A DNA stretch of 8,388 bases from Chlamydiota bacterium (GCA_016866585.1 VGMB01000057.1:1-8388), one strand, 5' to 3'; positions 1 to 6,797 are shown, numbered from the stretch's first letter. Notes: generated by a model from the letters alone, not told the origin. Program-made: numbers and translations.

Positions 1-637
1 GAGATACTAAAAGCTGCTCAAATGTCCCTATTTCTTTTTCCCTTGATATTGATAGCGCTGTTACGGAAAGACTTGTTGTCATAGCAAGAATTGCTACAAG
101 GCCTGGTACAGTAAACCATTGATAAATTAAATTGGGATTAAACCAGTTTCTTGGTATTAAAATGCTTGGGACTGTTTGATTGTCATTTGATTTTAAGATT
201 TCAAGATTGTAGTTACCTATGATTTTATTTATGTAACCTAAGATGATCTGTGTAGAATTTGATTTTCTTCCATCTAGTATGACTTGTACAGAAGCATCAT
301 TATTTGATAAGAGCTTTTTTGAAAATGATGAGTCAAAATGAAGAATAGAAGATATTTTTTGCATGACTAAATCATCTTCAGCTTTAGCTAGATTGTCATA
401 AAATTTGATTTGAGAAAATGTTTTAGATCCCGCAAAACGCTCCGTTAGCTCAATGGATATTTTCCCCATATCTTCATTGCAAATGCCAAGTGCAATGTTT
501 TTAACATCTAGAGTGGCTGCAAGAGAGAATATTACAAGCTGAATAATTGGAGGGATGATTAAAATGTACCTGCTTTTTTTGTCTCTAAATACTGCGATAA
601 GCTCCTTTTTTATAAGTGCTTTTATTCTTTTTATCAT
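1..637 (-). CDS. ybhR: ABC-2 type permease, YbhR-like (partial, C-terminus outside window)
   Basis: This is an inner-membrane subunit of an ABC exporter. The frame is open from the ATG at 635-637 to the left edge and gives 212 residues; the family is about 370 long, so roughly 155 C-terminal residues are missing. A first membrane segment lies at about residues 24-43, then an extracytoplasmic domain with ILDGRKSNSTQ (120-130) and RNWFNPNLIYQWFTVPG (163-179), then a second membrane segment running into SREKEIGTFEQLLVS (198-212), the cytoplasmic coupling motif of ABC-2 exporters. These blocks match my memory of E. coli YbhR closely. The ATG shares one base with the TAA stop of the upstream permease gene (TAATG), and an AAAAGGG ribosome-binding site lies 8 bases before it, so the two are probably translationally coupled. 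It probably forms a heterodimer with the YbhS-like protein. The transported substrate is unknown. Confidence 0.92.
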   Translation of the reverse strand, partial: MIKRIKALIKKELIAVFRDKKSRYILIIPPIIQLVIFSLAATLDVKNIALGICNEDMGKISIELTERFAGSKTFSQIKFYDNLAKAEDDLVMQKISSILHFDSSFSKKLLSNNDASVQVILDGRKSNSTQIILGYINKIIGNYNLEILKSNDNQTVPSILIPRNWFNPNLIYQWFTVPGLVAILAMTTSLSVTALSISREKEIGTFEQLLVS

Positions 638-1788
638 TACTCGAGCCCTTTTTTAGAGGTGAATCCTATTAGAACAAAAAAGAAAATGGCAAATAAGCTT
701 AGAATCCCCGATGACTTCCAGATTAGAGGCCAGACATCGCCAGTTAAAAACAGTGTTTGCAGCGAAGAAACGAAATATCTAGCCGGTAGAAGCTGCGTTA
801 AAATTCTGATTGGAAGAGGCATGCTAGATATTTCAAAAATAAAGCCTGATAGCATGAAGGCGGGAAGAAAAGCTGAGATTATAGATATTTGAGAGGCTGT
901 AAATTGATCCTTTGATACTGAAGAGATCAACAGACCGGTAGCGAGTGCAACTAGCAAAAAGAAAAATGTAATTAAACATAACGCAAAAAAAGACCCTCGA
1001 AAGGGAACATCAAATAAATAATGGCCAAAAATAGTACAAATTGTCATTGAAAACATCCCCAGGAAAAAATAAGGGATAAGTTTGCTTAATAATATTTCCT
1101 TCATGGTAACAGGTGTAGCCATCAAAGCTTCCATCGTACCGCGCTCCCATTCTCGAGCAATCATTAATGCTGTTAACAGAGTCCCAATTAAAGTCATAAT
1201 AATTGCAATAGAGCCAGGTACTAAAAAAAAATGAGAATCCATGTCCTCGTTGAACCAGAACCGAGAAGATACAGTAATCTTTGTAGGTTGTGCAATAGCT
1301 GTATTGAGTGAAAATTGTTCTAGCCAGTTTTGCCATAACCCAGATATGTAGTTTTGGGCAAACGAAGCGGTATTGGGAGAGCTCCCGTCTGTAACTACGA
1401 AAATAGGTGCTGAGTTGTCATACTTACTAGAGAGGCTTTTATCAAAGTATTGGGAGAAGTAAGGAGGAATCCAGATAATAGCATCAATCTCAGAGTTTGT
1501 TAAAGGCTTATAAAAAGTTTTAGGTTCCGAAGAAGTTTTAAACGAAAAATAGTTTGAATTTTCTAAGCAACTTACAAAGCTGTCTATTGATTCACTTTTG
1601 TCCTGAAGAACAAGGCCAACATTTAGCTTATTCACATCGAGAGAAATGCCATATCCATACATGAAAAGTAAAAATAGAGGAAATATAGTAGCCAAGGCAA
1701 GGCTAATAGGGTCTCGAATTATTTGAAAAAATTCTTTAATAATTAAAGCCCTTATTCTTCGCGGACTGATATGATTAGCCTTGTTCAT
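637..1788 (-). CDS. ybhS: ABC-2 type permease, YbhS-like
   Basis: This 383-residue inner-membrane permease is full length for the family (E. coli YbhS is about 377). One membrane segment lies at about residues 28-48, followed by a periplasmic domain (about 50-185) ending in FWFNEDMDSHFFLVPG (177-192). A cluster of membrane segments follows at about 190-211, 236-256, 268-290, 300-318 and 355-377. The coupling motif REWERGTMEALMATPVT (212-228) and LPARYFVSSLQTLFLTG (334-350) are typical of the YbhS/YhhJ group. The start ATG overlaps the TGA of the ATPase gene by four bases (ATGA, 1785-1788) and has a TGAGGA ribosome-binding site just upstream. The stop overlaps the next permease start by one base. 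With the YbhR-like protein it should form the membrane pore driven by the fused ATPase. The family is recognised with high confidence; the substrate is not deducible. Confidence 0.95.
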   Translation of the reverse strand: MNKANHISPRRIRALIIKEFFQIIRDPISLALATIFPLFLLFMYGYGISLDVNKLNVGLVLQDKSESIDSFVSCLENSNYFSFKTSSEPKTFYKPLTNSEIDAIIWIPPYFSQYFDKSLSSKYDNSAPIFVVTDGSSPNTASFAQNYISGLWQNWLEQFSLNTAIAQPTKITVSSRFWFNEDMDSHFFLVPGSIAIIMTLIGTLLTALMIAREWERGTMEALMATPVTMKEILLSKLIPYFFLGMFSMTICTIFGHYLFDVPFRGSFFALCLITFFFLLVALATGLLISSVSKDQFTASQISIISAFLPAFMLSGFIFEISSMPLPIRILTQLLPARYFVSSLQTLFLTGDVWPLIWKSSGILSLFAIFFFVLIGFTSKKGLE

Positions 1789-3482
1789 TGATCCTCAGTA
1801 AGGGTACTTAAATGAATAAAAGCGTCTTCTAGCGTTGGACATTTGTTTGTTGGGGTTATTGCCATTGTTTTTAACTCTTCCGGGCTGCCGATGATGATCA
1901 ATTTTCCTTTGTTTATAAGGCCTATACGATCGCAATATTCAGCCTCATCCATAAAGTGAGTTGTGATCATCACTGTCATGCCTGTTTTTACAAGAGTATT
2001 GATATGTCCCCAAAATTCTCTTCTCGTTATAGGATCTACTCCTGAAGTGGGTTCATCAAGGAATAGTACTTGAGGTTTATGCATAAGACAACATGCCAGA
2101 GCTAGTCTTTGTTTAAATCCGAGAGGAAGATCTTTTGCAGATGTGGATAAAAAGGGCTTAAGATCAAAAAGGGAAACCATATTTGAGATAGCTTCTTTTA
2201 TCTCATTTCTTTTCAAAGGATAAATCCCTGCAAAGAATTCTAGGTTTTGTAAACAAGAAAGATCTCCATATAGTGAAAATTTTTGAGCCATATATCCAAT
2301 TTTAGATCGTGCTGCACTTGGAGCCAGTTGAAGGCTTAGGCTCATAACTGAAGTGCTTCCGTTGGTCGGCTTAAGTAGTCCGCACAACATCTTAAAGGTT
2401 GTTGATTTCCCTGCGCCATTGGGGCCTAATAATCCAAAAATTTCCCCTTTTTTAACATCAAAATTAATGCTGTCAACTGCCTTAAATCCATTAAACGATT
2501 TCGATAGATTTTTCACTTCAATTATCGAAGTTTTTTCAAATTGATCTATAGGAACACTGTTTGTTGGTATATGTCTATGTTTTCCTTCATTTGATAGAGT
2601 TTCAATAAAGGCATCTTCAAAATTTGGAGTTACGGGAACAAGTTCATCTTTTTGCAGATATATTGGTATGGAGTCCTTGACTAAGATCCTGATTTTATCT
2701 CCTTGAATTTTGCAGTCTACAACAAATGGATCTTGCATAAGTTTAGCTAGAATGTCTCTTTTACTATTAGAAGGTGTAACTAAAAACACCTTATTTTGCA
2801 GTTTGGCAGTAAAAGTATTAGATGAACCTTGATATATTAATTTTCCTGCATCTAAGAGGATAACATTATTACACTTTTCTGCCTCATCTAGATAGCATGT
2901 GCTCCATATGACGGTTACATGTTCTTCTATTAGGTCTGTCACCATGTTCCATAACTCTCTTCTTGAAATAGGATCAACACCAACACTTGGTTCATCAAGA
3001 AGAAGTAATTTAGGTTTATTAATCAGAACGCAGGCTAATCCAAGTTTTTGTTTCATCCCTCCAGAAAGATTTTTTGCAAGTCTTTCTGTAAAAGGTTCAA
3101 GACCAGTAAATTTTAGCAGATGAGAGAATCTTTCAGCCCTCTTATGGTCGAGTATGTTTTGTAAATCTGCATATAACGATAGGTTTTGTATGACAGTAAG
3201 ATCTTCGTATAAACCAAACTTTTGGGGCATATATCCAATATTTTGATGAAGTAGTTCTGATTGTTTAATGGGATCCAGTCCTAATACTTTAACTTCACCA
3301 GAACTTATCTTTAACAGACCAGCTAATATACGAAGCAGTGTAGTCTTTCCCGCTCCGTCAGGCCCTACTAATCCGATGAGTTGCCCTGAAGAAAATGATA
3401 ATGAGATATCGGATAAAGAAGGAACTTCAGCTTTATTAAAGACTTTTGATATGTGGTTTAGTTCTATAGCAAGATTGTTCAA
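1785..3482 (-). CDS. ybhF: ABC exporter ATPase with two fused nucleotide-binding domains, YbhF-like
   Basis: This 565-residue cytoplasmic ATPase carries two ABC domains in one chain, as in E. coli YbhF (about 578). Domain 1 has Walker A GPDGAGKT (40-47), Q-loop around Q87, signature LSGGM (139-143) and Walker B LLLLDE (159-164), but WSTCYLDEAE places Cys196 where the switch histidine normally sits. Domain 2 has Walker A GPNGAGKST (353-361), Q400, an altered signature LPLGFKQ (452-458), Walker B VLFLDE (472-477) and an intact H509. As I recall, LPLGFKQ is usual for this family. The start is TTG (3480-3482); the next in-frame ATG is residue 85, inside domain 1 and after Walker A, so an internal start is excluded. 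No strong ribosome-binding site is visible. It lies 13 bases after the adaptor gene and overlaps the YbhS-like gene by four bases. It should power the paired permeases encoded downstream. Confidence 0.95.
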   Translation of the reverse strand: MNNLAIELNHISKVFNKAEVPSLSDISLSFSSGQLIGLVGPDGAGKTTLLRILAGLLKISSGEVKVLGLDPIKQSELLHQNIGYMPQKFGLYEDLTVIQNLSLYADLQNILDHKRAERFSHLLKFTGLEPFTERLAKNLSGGMKQKLGLACVLINKPKLLLLDEPSVGVDPISRRELWNMVTDLIEEHVTVIWSTCYLDEAEKCNNVILLDAGKLIYQGSSNTFTAKLQNKVFLVTPSNSKRDILAKLMQDPFVVDCKIQGDKIRILVKDSIPIYLQKDELVPVTPNFEDAFIETLSNEGKHRHIPTNSVPIDQFEKTSIIEVKNLSKSFNGFKAVDSINFDVKKGEIFGLLGPNGAGKSTTFKMLCGLLKPTNGSTSVMSLSLQLAPSAARSKIGYMAQKFSLYGDLSCLQNLEFFAGIYPLKRNEIKEAISNMVSLFDLKPFLSTSAKDLPLGFKQRLALACCLMHKPQVLFLDEPTSGVDPITRREFWGHINTLVKTGMTVMITTHFMDEAEYCDRIGLINKGKLIIIGSPEELKTMAITPTNKCPTLEDAFIHLSTLTEDQ

Positions 3483-3495
3483 AGGTGTTTTCTTG

Positions 3496-4344
3496 TTAGT
3501 TGGTTGTCTTTTGTAGTAGTTTAATTGTTACAGGCATTCCTTGTCTTATTCCATTGTCTGGGTCATCAACTATAACTCTAAGCCTATAAACTAGATCTGT
3601 TCTTAATTGGGGAGATTCAACAGTTTTAGGAGTAAACTCAGCTATAGGAGATATAAATCCTATATGTCCTTTATATACTTTGTCGCCACTGCTGTCTGTT
3701 ATTATTTCAGCCTGCATACCAGGATATATTTTGCCTAGGTCGGGTTCATCGACATAAGATCTAATCCAAACGGGAGTTTCTAATGAAAGAGAGTAAACAG
3801 GCTCGCCAGCAGACATAATAGTGCCCGGTTCTCTTATACGTGTTAAGATGAACCCATCCGAAGGTGAATAAAGAAGGCAATCGGATAAGTCTGTTTTAGC
3901 GGAGGCTAAGTTAGCCTCTGCAGCTTGAAAGTTTGCTTGAAGTTGTTTTAAATTGAGCATGGAATTTTCAAAATCTTCTTCTGAAATGGCGGAGGTTGTA
4001 ATTGCAATTTGCCTTCTTTGAAATTTTTTATCTGCACTAATAGAAGCGATTTTAGCAGAGTCAGCTTCAGCTTTTGCTTTCTTTACCTTGTCCTGGTATG
4101 GAGTAGAATCTAACTTACCAAGAAGATCTCCTTTCTTAATATAATCTCCTTCATCAAAATAAATTTCTTGTAGCCTACCAGCGACCCTAAATCCAAGATC
4201 AACTTCCCGTATGTCAACATTCCCATACAGTACAAGAGATTGTTGTTTGTTATTTGAGTGTCCTTTGAGGATTGCTACTAATCCAGATACCATAGGTATT
4301 ATAATGCCGATGAATAGCAAAAGAGCTTTTTTAGATTTTAGCAT
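3496..4344 (-). CDS. ybhG: HlyD-family periplasmic adaptor (membrane fusion protein), YbhG-like
   Basis: This 282-residue adaptor should link the inner-membrane ABC exporter to an outer-membrane channel. An uncleaved N-terminal anchor lies at about residues 7-26. The first lipoyl/barrel half includes LYGNVDIREVDLGFRVAGR (39-57) and VDEGD-like FDEGDYIKKGDLLGKLD (63-79). A helical hairpin follows at about 83-156, then the second lipoyl half SPSDGFILTRIREPGT (160-175) and beta-barrel VWIRSYVDEPDLG (192-204). The C-terminal block includes GFISPIAEFTPKTVESPQLR (229-248), TDLVYRLRVIVDD and IRQGMPVTIKL (266-276). The C-terminal part is nearly the E. coli YbhG sequence as I remember it. The protein is about 50 residues shorter than YbhG, nearly all in the hairpin. 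It is the first gene of the leftward operon. The ATG at 4342-4344 has no good ribosome-binding site; a TAAGG lies too far upstream (about 13 bases). Confidence 0.94.
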   Translation of the reverse strand: MLKSKKALLLFIGIIIPMVSGLVAILKGHSNNKQQSLVLYGNVDIREVDLGFRVAGRLQEIYFDEGDYIKKGDLLGKLDSTPYQDKVKKAKAEADSAKIASISADKKFQRRQIAITTSAISEEDFENSMLNLKQLQANFQAAEANLASAKTDLSDCLLYSPSDGFILTRIREPGTIMSAGEPVYSLSLETPVWIRSYVDEPDLGKIYPGMQAEIITDSSGDKVYKGHIGFISPIAEFTPKTVESPQLRTDLVYRLRVIVDDPDNGIRQGMPVTIKLLQKTTN

Positions 4345-4475
4345 GCTTAAACAGTGCCTTAGATTATTTTATTTTTTGTTATACTAGAAAATGGTAAGTA
4401 TTTTTTCGAGAGTAATAGAAGAAATATGGTGCTTGCACCGTTAAAAATACAATGCAAACATTGAAATAAAGACGT
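4345..4475. promoter_or_regulatory. Divergent promoter region between adaptor operon and outer-membrane channel gene
   Basis: These 131 bases separate two divergently transcribed parts of one efflux machine, so promoters for both directions must lie here or overlap the gene starts. The stretch is very AT-rich. For the plus strand, TTGTTA (4377-4382) with TATTTT about 17 bases on is a possible -35/-10 pair. For the minus strand, TATAAC and TAAAAT read on the complement of about 4362-4385 are candidate -10 boxes with poor -35 partners. All of these are weak matches and could be chance in AT-rich DNA. Two short dyads on the tolC side could bind a regulator. Confidence 0.45.
4428..4463. promoter_or_regulatory. 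Two adjacent dyad symmetries, possible operator
   Basis: GGTGC-TT-GCACC (4428-4439) is followed after ten bases by CAATG-CAAA-CATTG (4450-4463). Both are perfect inverted repeats with short centres, placed just before the channel start at 4476. Dyads of this size often bind dimeric repressors such as the TetR-family regulators that accompany ybh-type loci in other bacteria, but no regulator gene lies in this window and each arm is only five bases. Function is inference. Confidence 0.25.
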
Positions 4476-5900
4476 ATGAAAAAAAGTTGTTCATTTATAA
4501 TCAGTTGTTTTTGTCTTTATGGATGTATGCTTGGTCCTAAAGGAAATATTGCAGAGCCTGAGCTTCCAGCACAATATAGTGAAGAAACTACTGTTCAATT
4601 GTCTGTTGTAGACATAAATAAGTTGTGGTGGAAAAGTTTTAATGACCAACTTCTTGATACTCTCATTTCAACTGCATTAGATAAGAATTTTGATCTACTA
4701 ATTGCCAAAGAAAAAGTAAGAGAATTAAGAGCCAGCTATAGGATGGAAAGCGGTCAATTATGGCCGAGTATAAATGCCTTTGGTTCAGCTGTTCGATTTA
4801 AAAGAACTCAAAATTTATTTGGATTAAGCATCCCTGGAGATACTGTCCAAAATCTATATATTGCAGGTTTTGATGCTTCGTGGGAGATAGACTTTTTTGG
4901 AAAAATTAGGAGTGCAAAGCAAGCGGCTTATTTTAATGTACTTTCTTCTGAGGATAACGTTCAAGCTATCCAGGTTGTAGTCTCGGCTGAAGTAGCTAGA
5001 ATTTATACTGATATTCGATCCTTACAGCAACGAGTGTATGCTTTACAGCAAAAAATACAAATTGAGAAAAAATTACTCAAGCTGACGAGGGATCTGTTTA
5101 ATTCCGGTCTAGAGGATGAAATATCAATAGAGGATCAGAAAAATGAGCTTTTTAAAGATCAAAGCGAATTACCTCAGCTCATTTCCCAGCTCAAAGAAAA
5201 TATGTATCAGCTTTCATATCTCATCGGAATGAAGTCTGATGAATTAGCTAACTTACTGCAAAAGAGAGAGCCTATTCCAGTTGCAGATGAAAAAATCCCT
5301 TTGGGTTTGCCTTCAGACTTGCTTAAGAATAGACCTGATATTCGAGCTGCAGAAAAGAACTACTACTCTGCGTGTGCCAAAATTGGTCAGGCAAAAGCGG
5401 ACCTTTTTCCAAATATATCTCTAACGGGGGCATTCGCTTCTATAACGCCAAATATTGGTGATCTGTTTTCCAAAAATACAAAAGCTTGGTTTTTGTGGCC
5501 TGCTATCGATTGGAATTTATTTCAAGGATGGCAAACAATGGCAAATATACGAGTTCAAAATTCAAAGCAAAAGCAGGCTTTGATTTCATATCAACAAACA
5601 GTTAGTCAAGCTCTAAGAGATGTGGAAAGTGCGTTGGTTTCCTATGCAGAAGAGAGAGTTTCTTTACAAAATCTAAAATTGCAGCTTCTTTCGCAAAAAA
5701 AGGTAATAGATCTTAATCAAAATTTGCTTGGTAGTGGTCTAGTTGAAGAAAAAAATGTTCTTCAATCAAAAAAACTGTTTTATGCTTACCAAGACTCTTA
5801 CTACCAGAGTAAGGAAAGATATATGGCTGATTTGATAGCAGTTTATAAAGCTCTTGGAGGAGGGTGGGATAAGAATCAGCTTTTGAACCAAAATAAGTAA
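4476..5900 (+). CDS. Outer-membrane efflux channel lipoprotein, NodT/OprM (TolC) family
   Basis: This 474-residue protein is the outer-membrane duct of a tripartite efflux pump, of usual length for the family. A signal peptide with lipobox LYGC puts the lipidated residue at Cys17, followed by the typical MLGPKGNIAEPELPAQY start of the mature chain. Two outer-membrane efflux repeats follow. Family marks are WWKSFNDQLLDTLI (51-64), ASWEIDFFGKIRSAK (134-148), GLPSDLLKNRPDIRAAE (277-293), KADLFPNISLTGAF (307-320), a final helix rich in Gln and Ser, and ALGGGW (459-464) near the C-terminus. The ATG at 4476 gives an intact signal peptide; no clear ribosome-binding site precedes it. It faces away from the ABC operon across a shared promoter region, and I infer that it is that exporter's exit channel, although NodT-type ducts can serve several pumps. 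Confidence 0.94.
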   Translation: MKKSCSFIISCFCLYGCMLGPKGNIAEPELPAQYSEETTVQLSVVDINKLWWKSFNDQLLDTLISTALDKNFDLLIAKEKVRELRASYRMESGQLWPSINAFGSAVRFKRTQNLFGLSIPGDTVQNLYIAGFDASWEIDFFGKIRSAKQAAYFNVLSSEDNVQAIQVVVSAEVARIYTDIRSLQQRVYALQQKIQIEKKLLKLTRDLFNSGLEDEISIEDQKNELFKDQSELPQLISQLKENMYQLSYLIGMKSDELANLLQKREPIPVADEKIPLGLPSDLLKNRPDIRAAEKNYYSACAKIGQAKADLFPNISLTGAFASITPNIGDLFSKNTKAWFLWPAIDWNLFQGWQTMANIRVQNSKQKQALISYQQTVSQALRDVESALVSYAEERVSLQNLKLQLLSQKKVIDLNQNLLGSGLVEEKNVLQSKKLFYAYQDSYYQSKERYMADLIAVYKALGGGWDKNQLLNQNK

Positions 5901-5916
5901 CCTAAACACTTAAAAA

Positions 5917-6204
5917 AATCCATTTATCTCGGTCGGCGTAAAGCCCGATTCTTTAGGTAGGCAATGTATTCTGCCTATGGATTGAGATCAGCCAGCTCAA
6001 TATATCAGCCGCAATATTGACGAAGAAGGCTGAGACAAGGTCCTACACACAAAATTCATGATGTTTTTGTTCTTGGAATAGATAGCCTGGGGATTTAAAC
6101 GGTAAAAGCCCGTGCCGCATAATTTACGTGGCTAAGAGTGAGGAGCTCTCAATCTGGAGAAGTCTTCTGCTTTAGCTGGGGAAGTTTTCACGTCGATTTA
6201 TCGA
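5917..6204 (+). ncRNA. Candidate structured RNA (or structured leader) between channel gene and ispF; family not recognised
   Basis: The 366-base gap before ispF has no credible reading frame but many inverted repeats. By hand count G+C is about 44% over 5941-6180, above the adjacent genes (32-38% in lines I counted) and far above the AT-rich divergent promoter, as expected of structured RNA in an AT-rich genome. Stems seen: AATCCAT/ATGGATT (5917-5923/5977-5983); TAGGCA/TGCCTA near 5958-5977; TCAGCC/GGCTGA (5988-5993/6028-6033) enclosing TCAATAT/ATATTGA (5997-6003/6014-6020); ACAAAA/TTTTGT near 6049-6070; and AGCC-CGT/ACG-T-GGCT (6108-6114/6126-6133). A possible closing helix pairs 5931-5944 with 6184-6198 using some G-U pairs and one bulge. 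G-U pairs fit the plus strand better. I looked for and did not find signatures of tmRNA, RNase P, SRP, 6S or common riboswitches. Ends and strand are approximate. Confidence 0.5.
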
Positions 6205-6253
6205 TTTTAAATACATAAAAATTGGCGTGTGTTAAGATATCAATCTTTCTTAC

Positions 6254-6260
6254 AAGGAAG
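6254..6260 (+). promoter_or_regulatory. Ribosome-binding site that decides the ispF start
   Basis: AAGGAAG lies six bases before the ATG at 6267. It is the best Shine-Dalgarno match near any plus-strand start here and favours that ATG over the in-frame TTG at 6222 and the in-frame ATG at 6306, neither of which has such a site. Confidence 0.7.
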
Positions 6261-6266
6261 TTTTTA

Positions 6267-6797
6267 ATGTCTACTGGGAGTGTTTGTAGAAATAATAATT
6301 CTTTTATGCACTGTCCTATTGTTAGAGTTGGTATCGGTCAAGATAGCCATAGATTCCTTCCCGCGGATTCTTCAAAGCCTTGCATAATAGGTGGGGTTAT
6401 TTTTGATGATGTTCCAGGTCTTTCGGCTGACTCAGATGGGGATGTTATATTTCATGCAATTTGTAATGCAATTACTTCAGTAACAGGAATTCCTATTCTC
6501 GGCGGTATAGCTATAGATCTTTGTCATAAAGATGGTATAACGGATAGTCAAGTCTACTTAGAAAAAGCCCTAGAAACTTTAGGTAAGATTAAAGTTCAAC
6601 ATGTGGCATTAACTTTAGAAGGTAAAAGACCTAGATTGCAAAGTCGAAGTCTTGAAATCAGAAAAAGAATAGCAGAAGTTATGAGTTTAGAGTTGTCTCA
6701 AGTCGGCCTGACTGCTACATCAGGCGATGGTCTTACTGATTTTGGATGTGGCGATGGGATACAATGTTTTTGTGTTCTCACAACTTCAGAAATTTAG
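6267..6797 (+). CDS. ispF: 2-C-methyl-D-erythritol 2,4-cyclodiphosphate synthase
   Basis: IspF makes the cyclic diphosphate intermediate (MEcPP) of the MEP isoprenoid pathway in the cytoplasm. From the ATG at 6267 the protein has 176 residues; the family norm is about 157-160, and the homologous part begins at VRVGIGQDSHRF (19-30), leaving an extra N-terminal tail of about 18. The metal ligands expected from E. coli are present: Asp26 and His28 (QDSH) and His63 (SDGDVIFH). The His that usually precedes SDGD is Asp55 here. The loop around the E. coli DIGKLFPDTD block is reshaped (ILGGIAIDLCHKDG, 77-90), and the C-terminal block reads GLTATSGDGLTDFGCGDGI (147-165) instead of the usual ATTTEKLGFTGRGEGI. 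These changes are probably chlamydial-type. It overlaps the convergent cysJ-like gene by four bases at its stop. Transcription probably comes from the structured region upstream or from the channel gene. Confidence 0.93.
   Translation: MSTGSVCRNNNSFMHCPIVRVGIGQDSHRFLPADSSKPCIIGGVIFDDVPGLSADSDGDVIFHAICNAITSVTGIPILGGIAIDLCHKDGITDSQVYLEKALETLGKIKVQHVALTLEGKRPRLQSRSLEIRKRIAEVMSLELSQVGLTATSGDGLTDFGCGDGIQCFCVLTTSEI

Noticed and set aside
659..1336. Open frames inside the YbhS-like gene (77 codons on plus, 108 codons on minus in another frame)
   Set aside because: They lie wholly inside a well-supported gene, look like no protein I know and have no ribosome-binding site.
2353..3516. Plus-strand open frames of 63-82 codons antisense to the ATPase gene
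   Set aside because: They are complements of conserved ABC motifs; the minus-strand gene explains the sequence fully.
5912..5983. ATCCAT...ATGGAT followed by T7 on the minus strand, read as an intrinsic terminator
   Set aside because: The stem encloses 53 bases, no minus-strand gene lies upstream to need it, and the run may be AT-rich chance.
6030..6035. CTGAGA, the core of the thiamine (TPP) riboswitch
   Set aside because: The rest of the thi-box (the ACCC and CCTGAT...CCAGCG blocks) is absent, and ispF is not a usual target.
5930..6200. Partial likeness to RNase P RNA (GGTAAAAGC at 6101-6109; GAATCGGGCTTTA on the minus strand)
   Set aside because: The likenesses lie on opposite strands and the invariant GAGGAAAGTCC block is missing on both.
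6222..6266. In-frame TTG at 6222 extending IspF by 15 residues
   Set aside because: It would read through the AAGGAAG ribosome-binding site, has no such site itself, and the family already starts later than the ATG at 6267.
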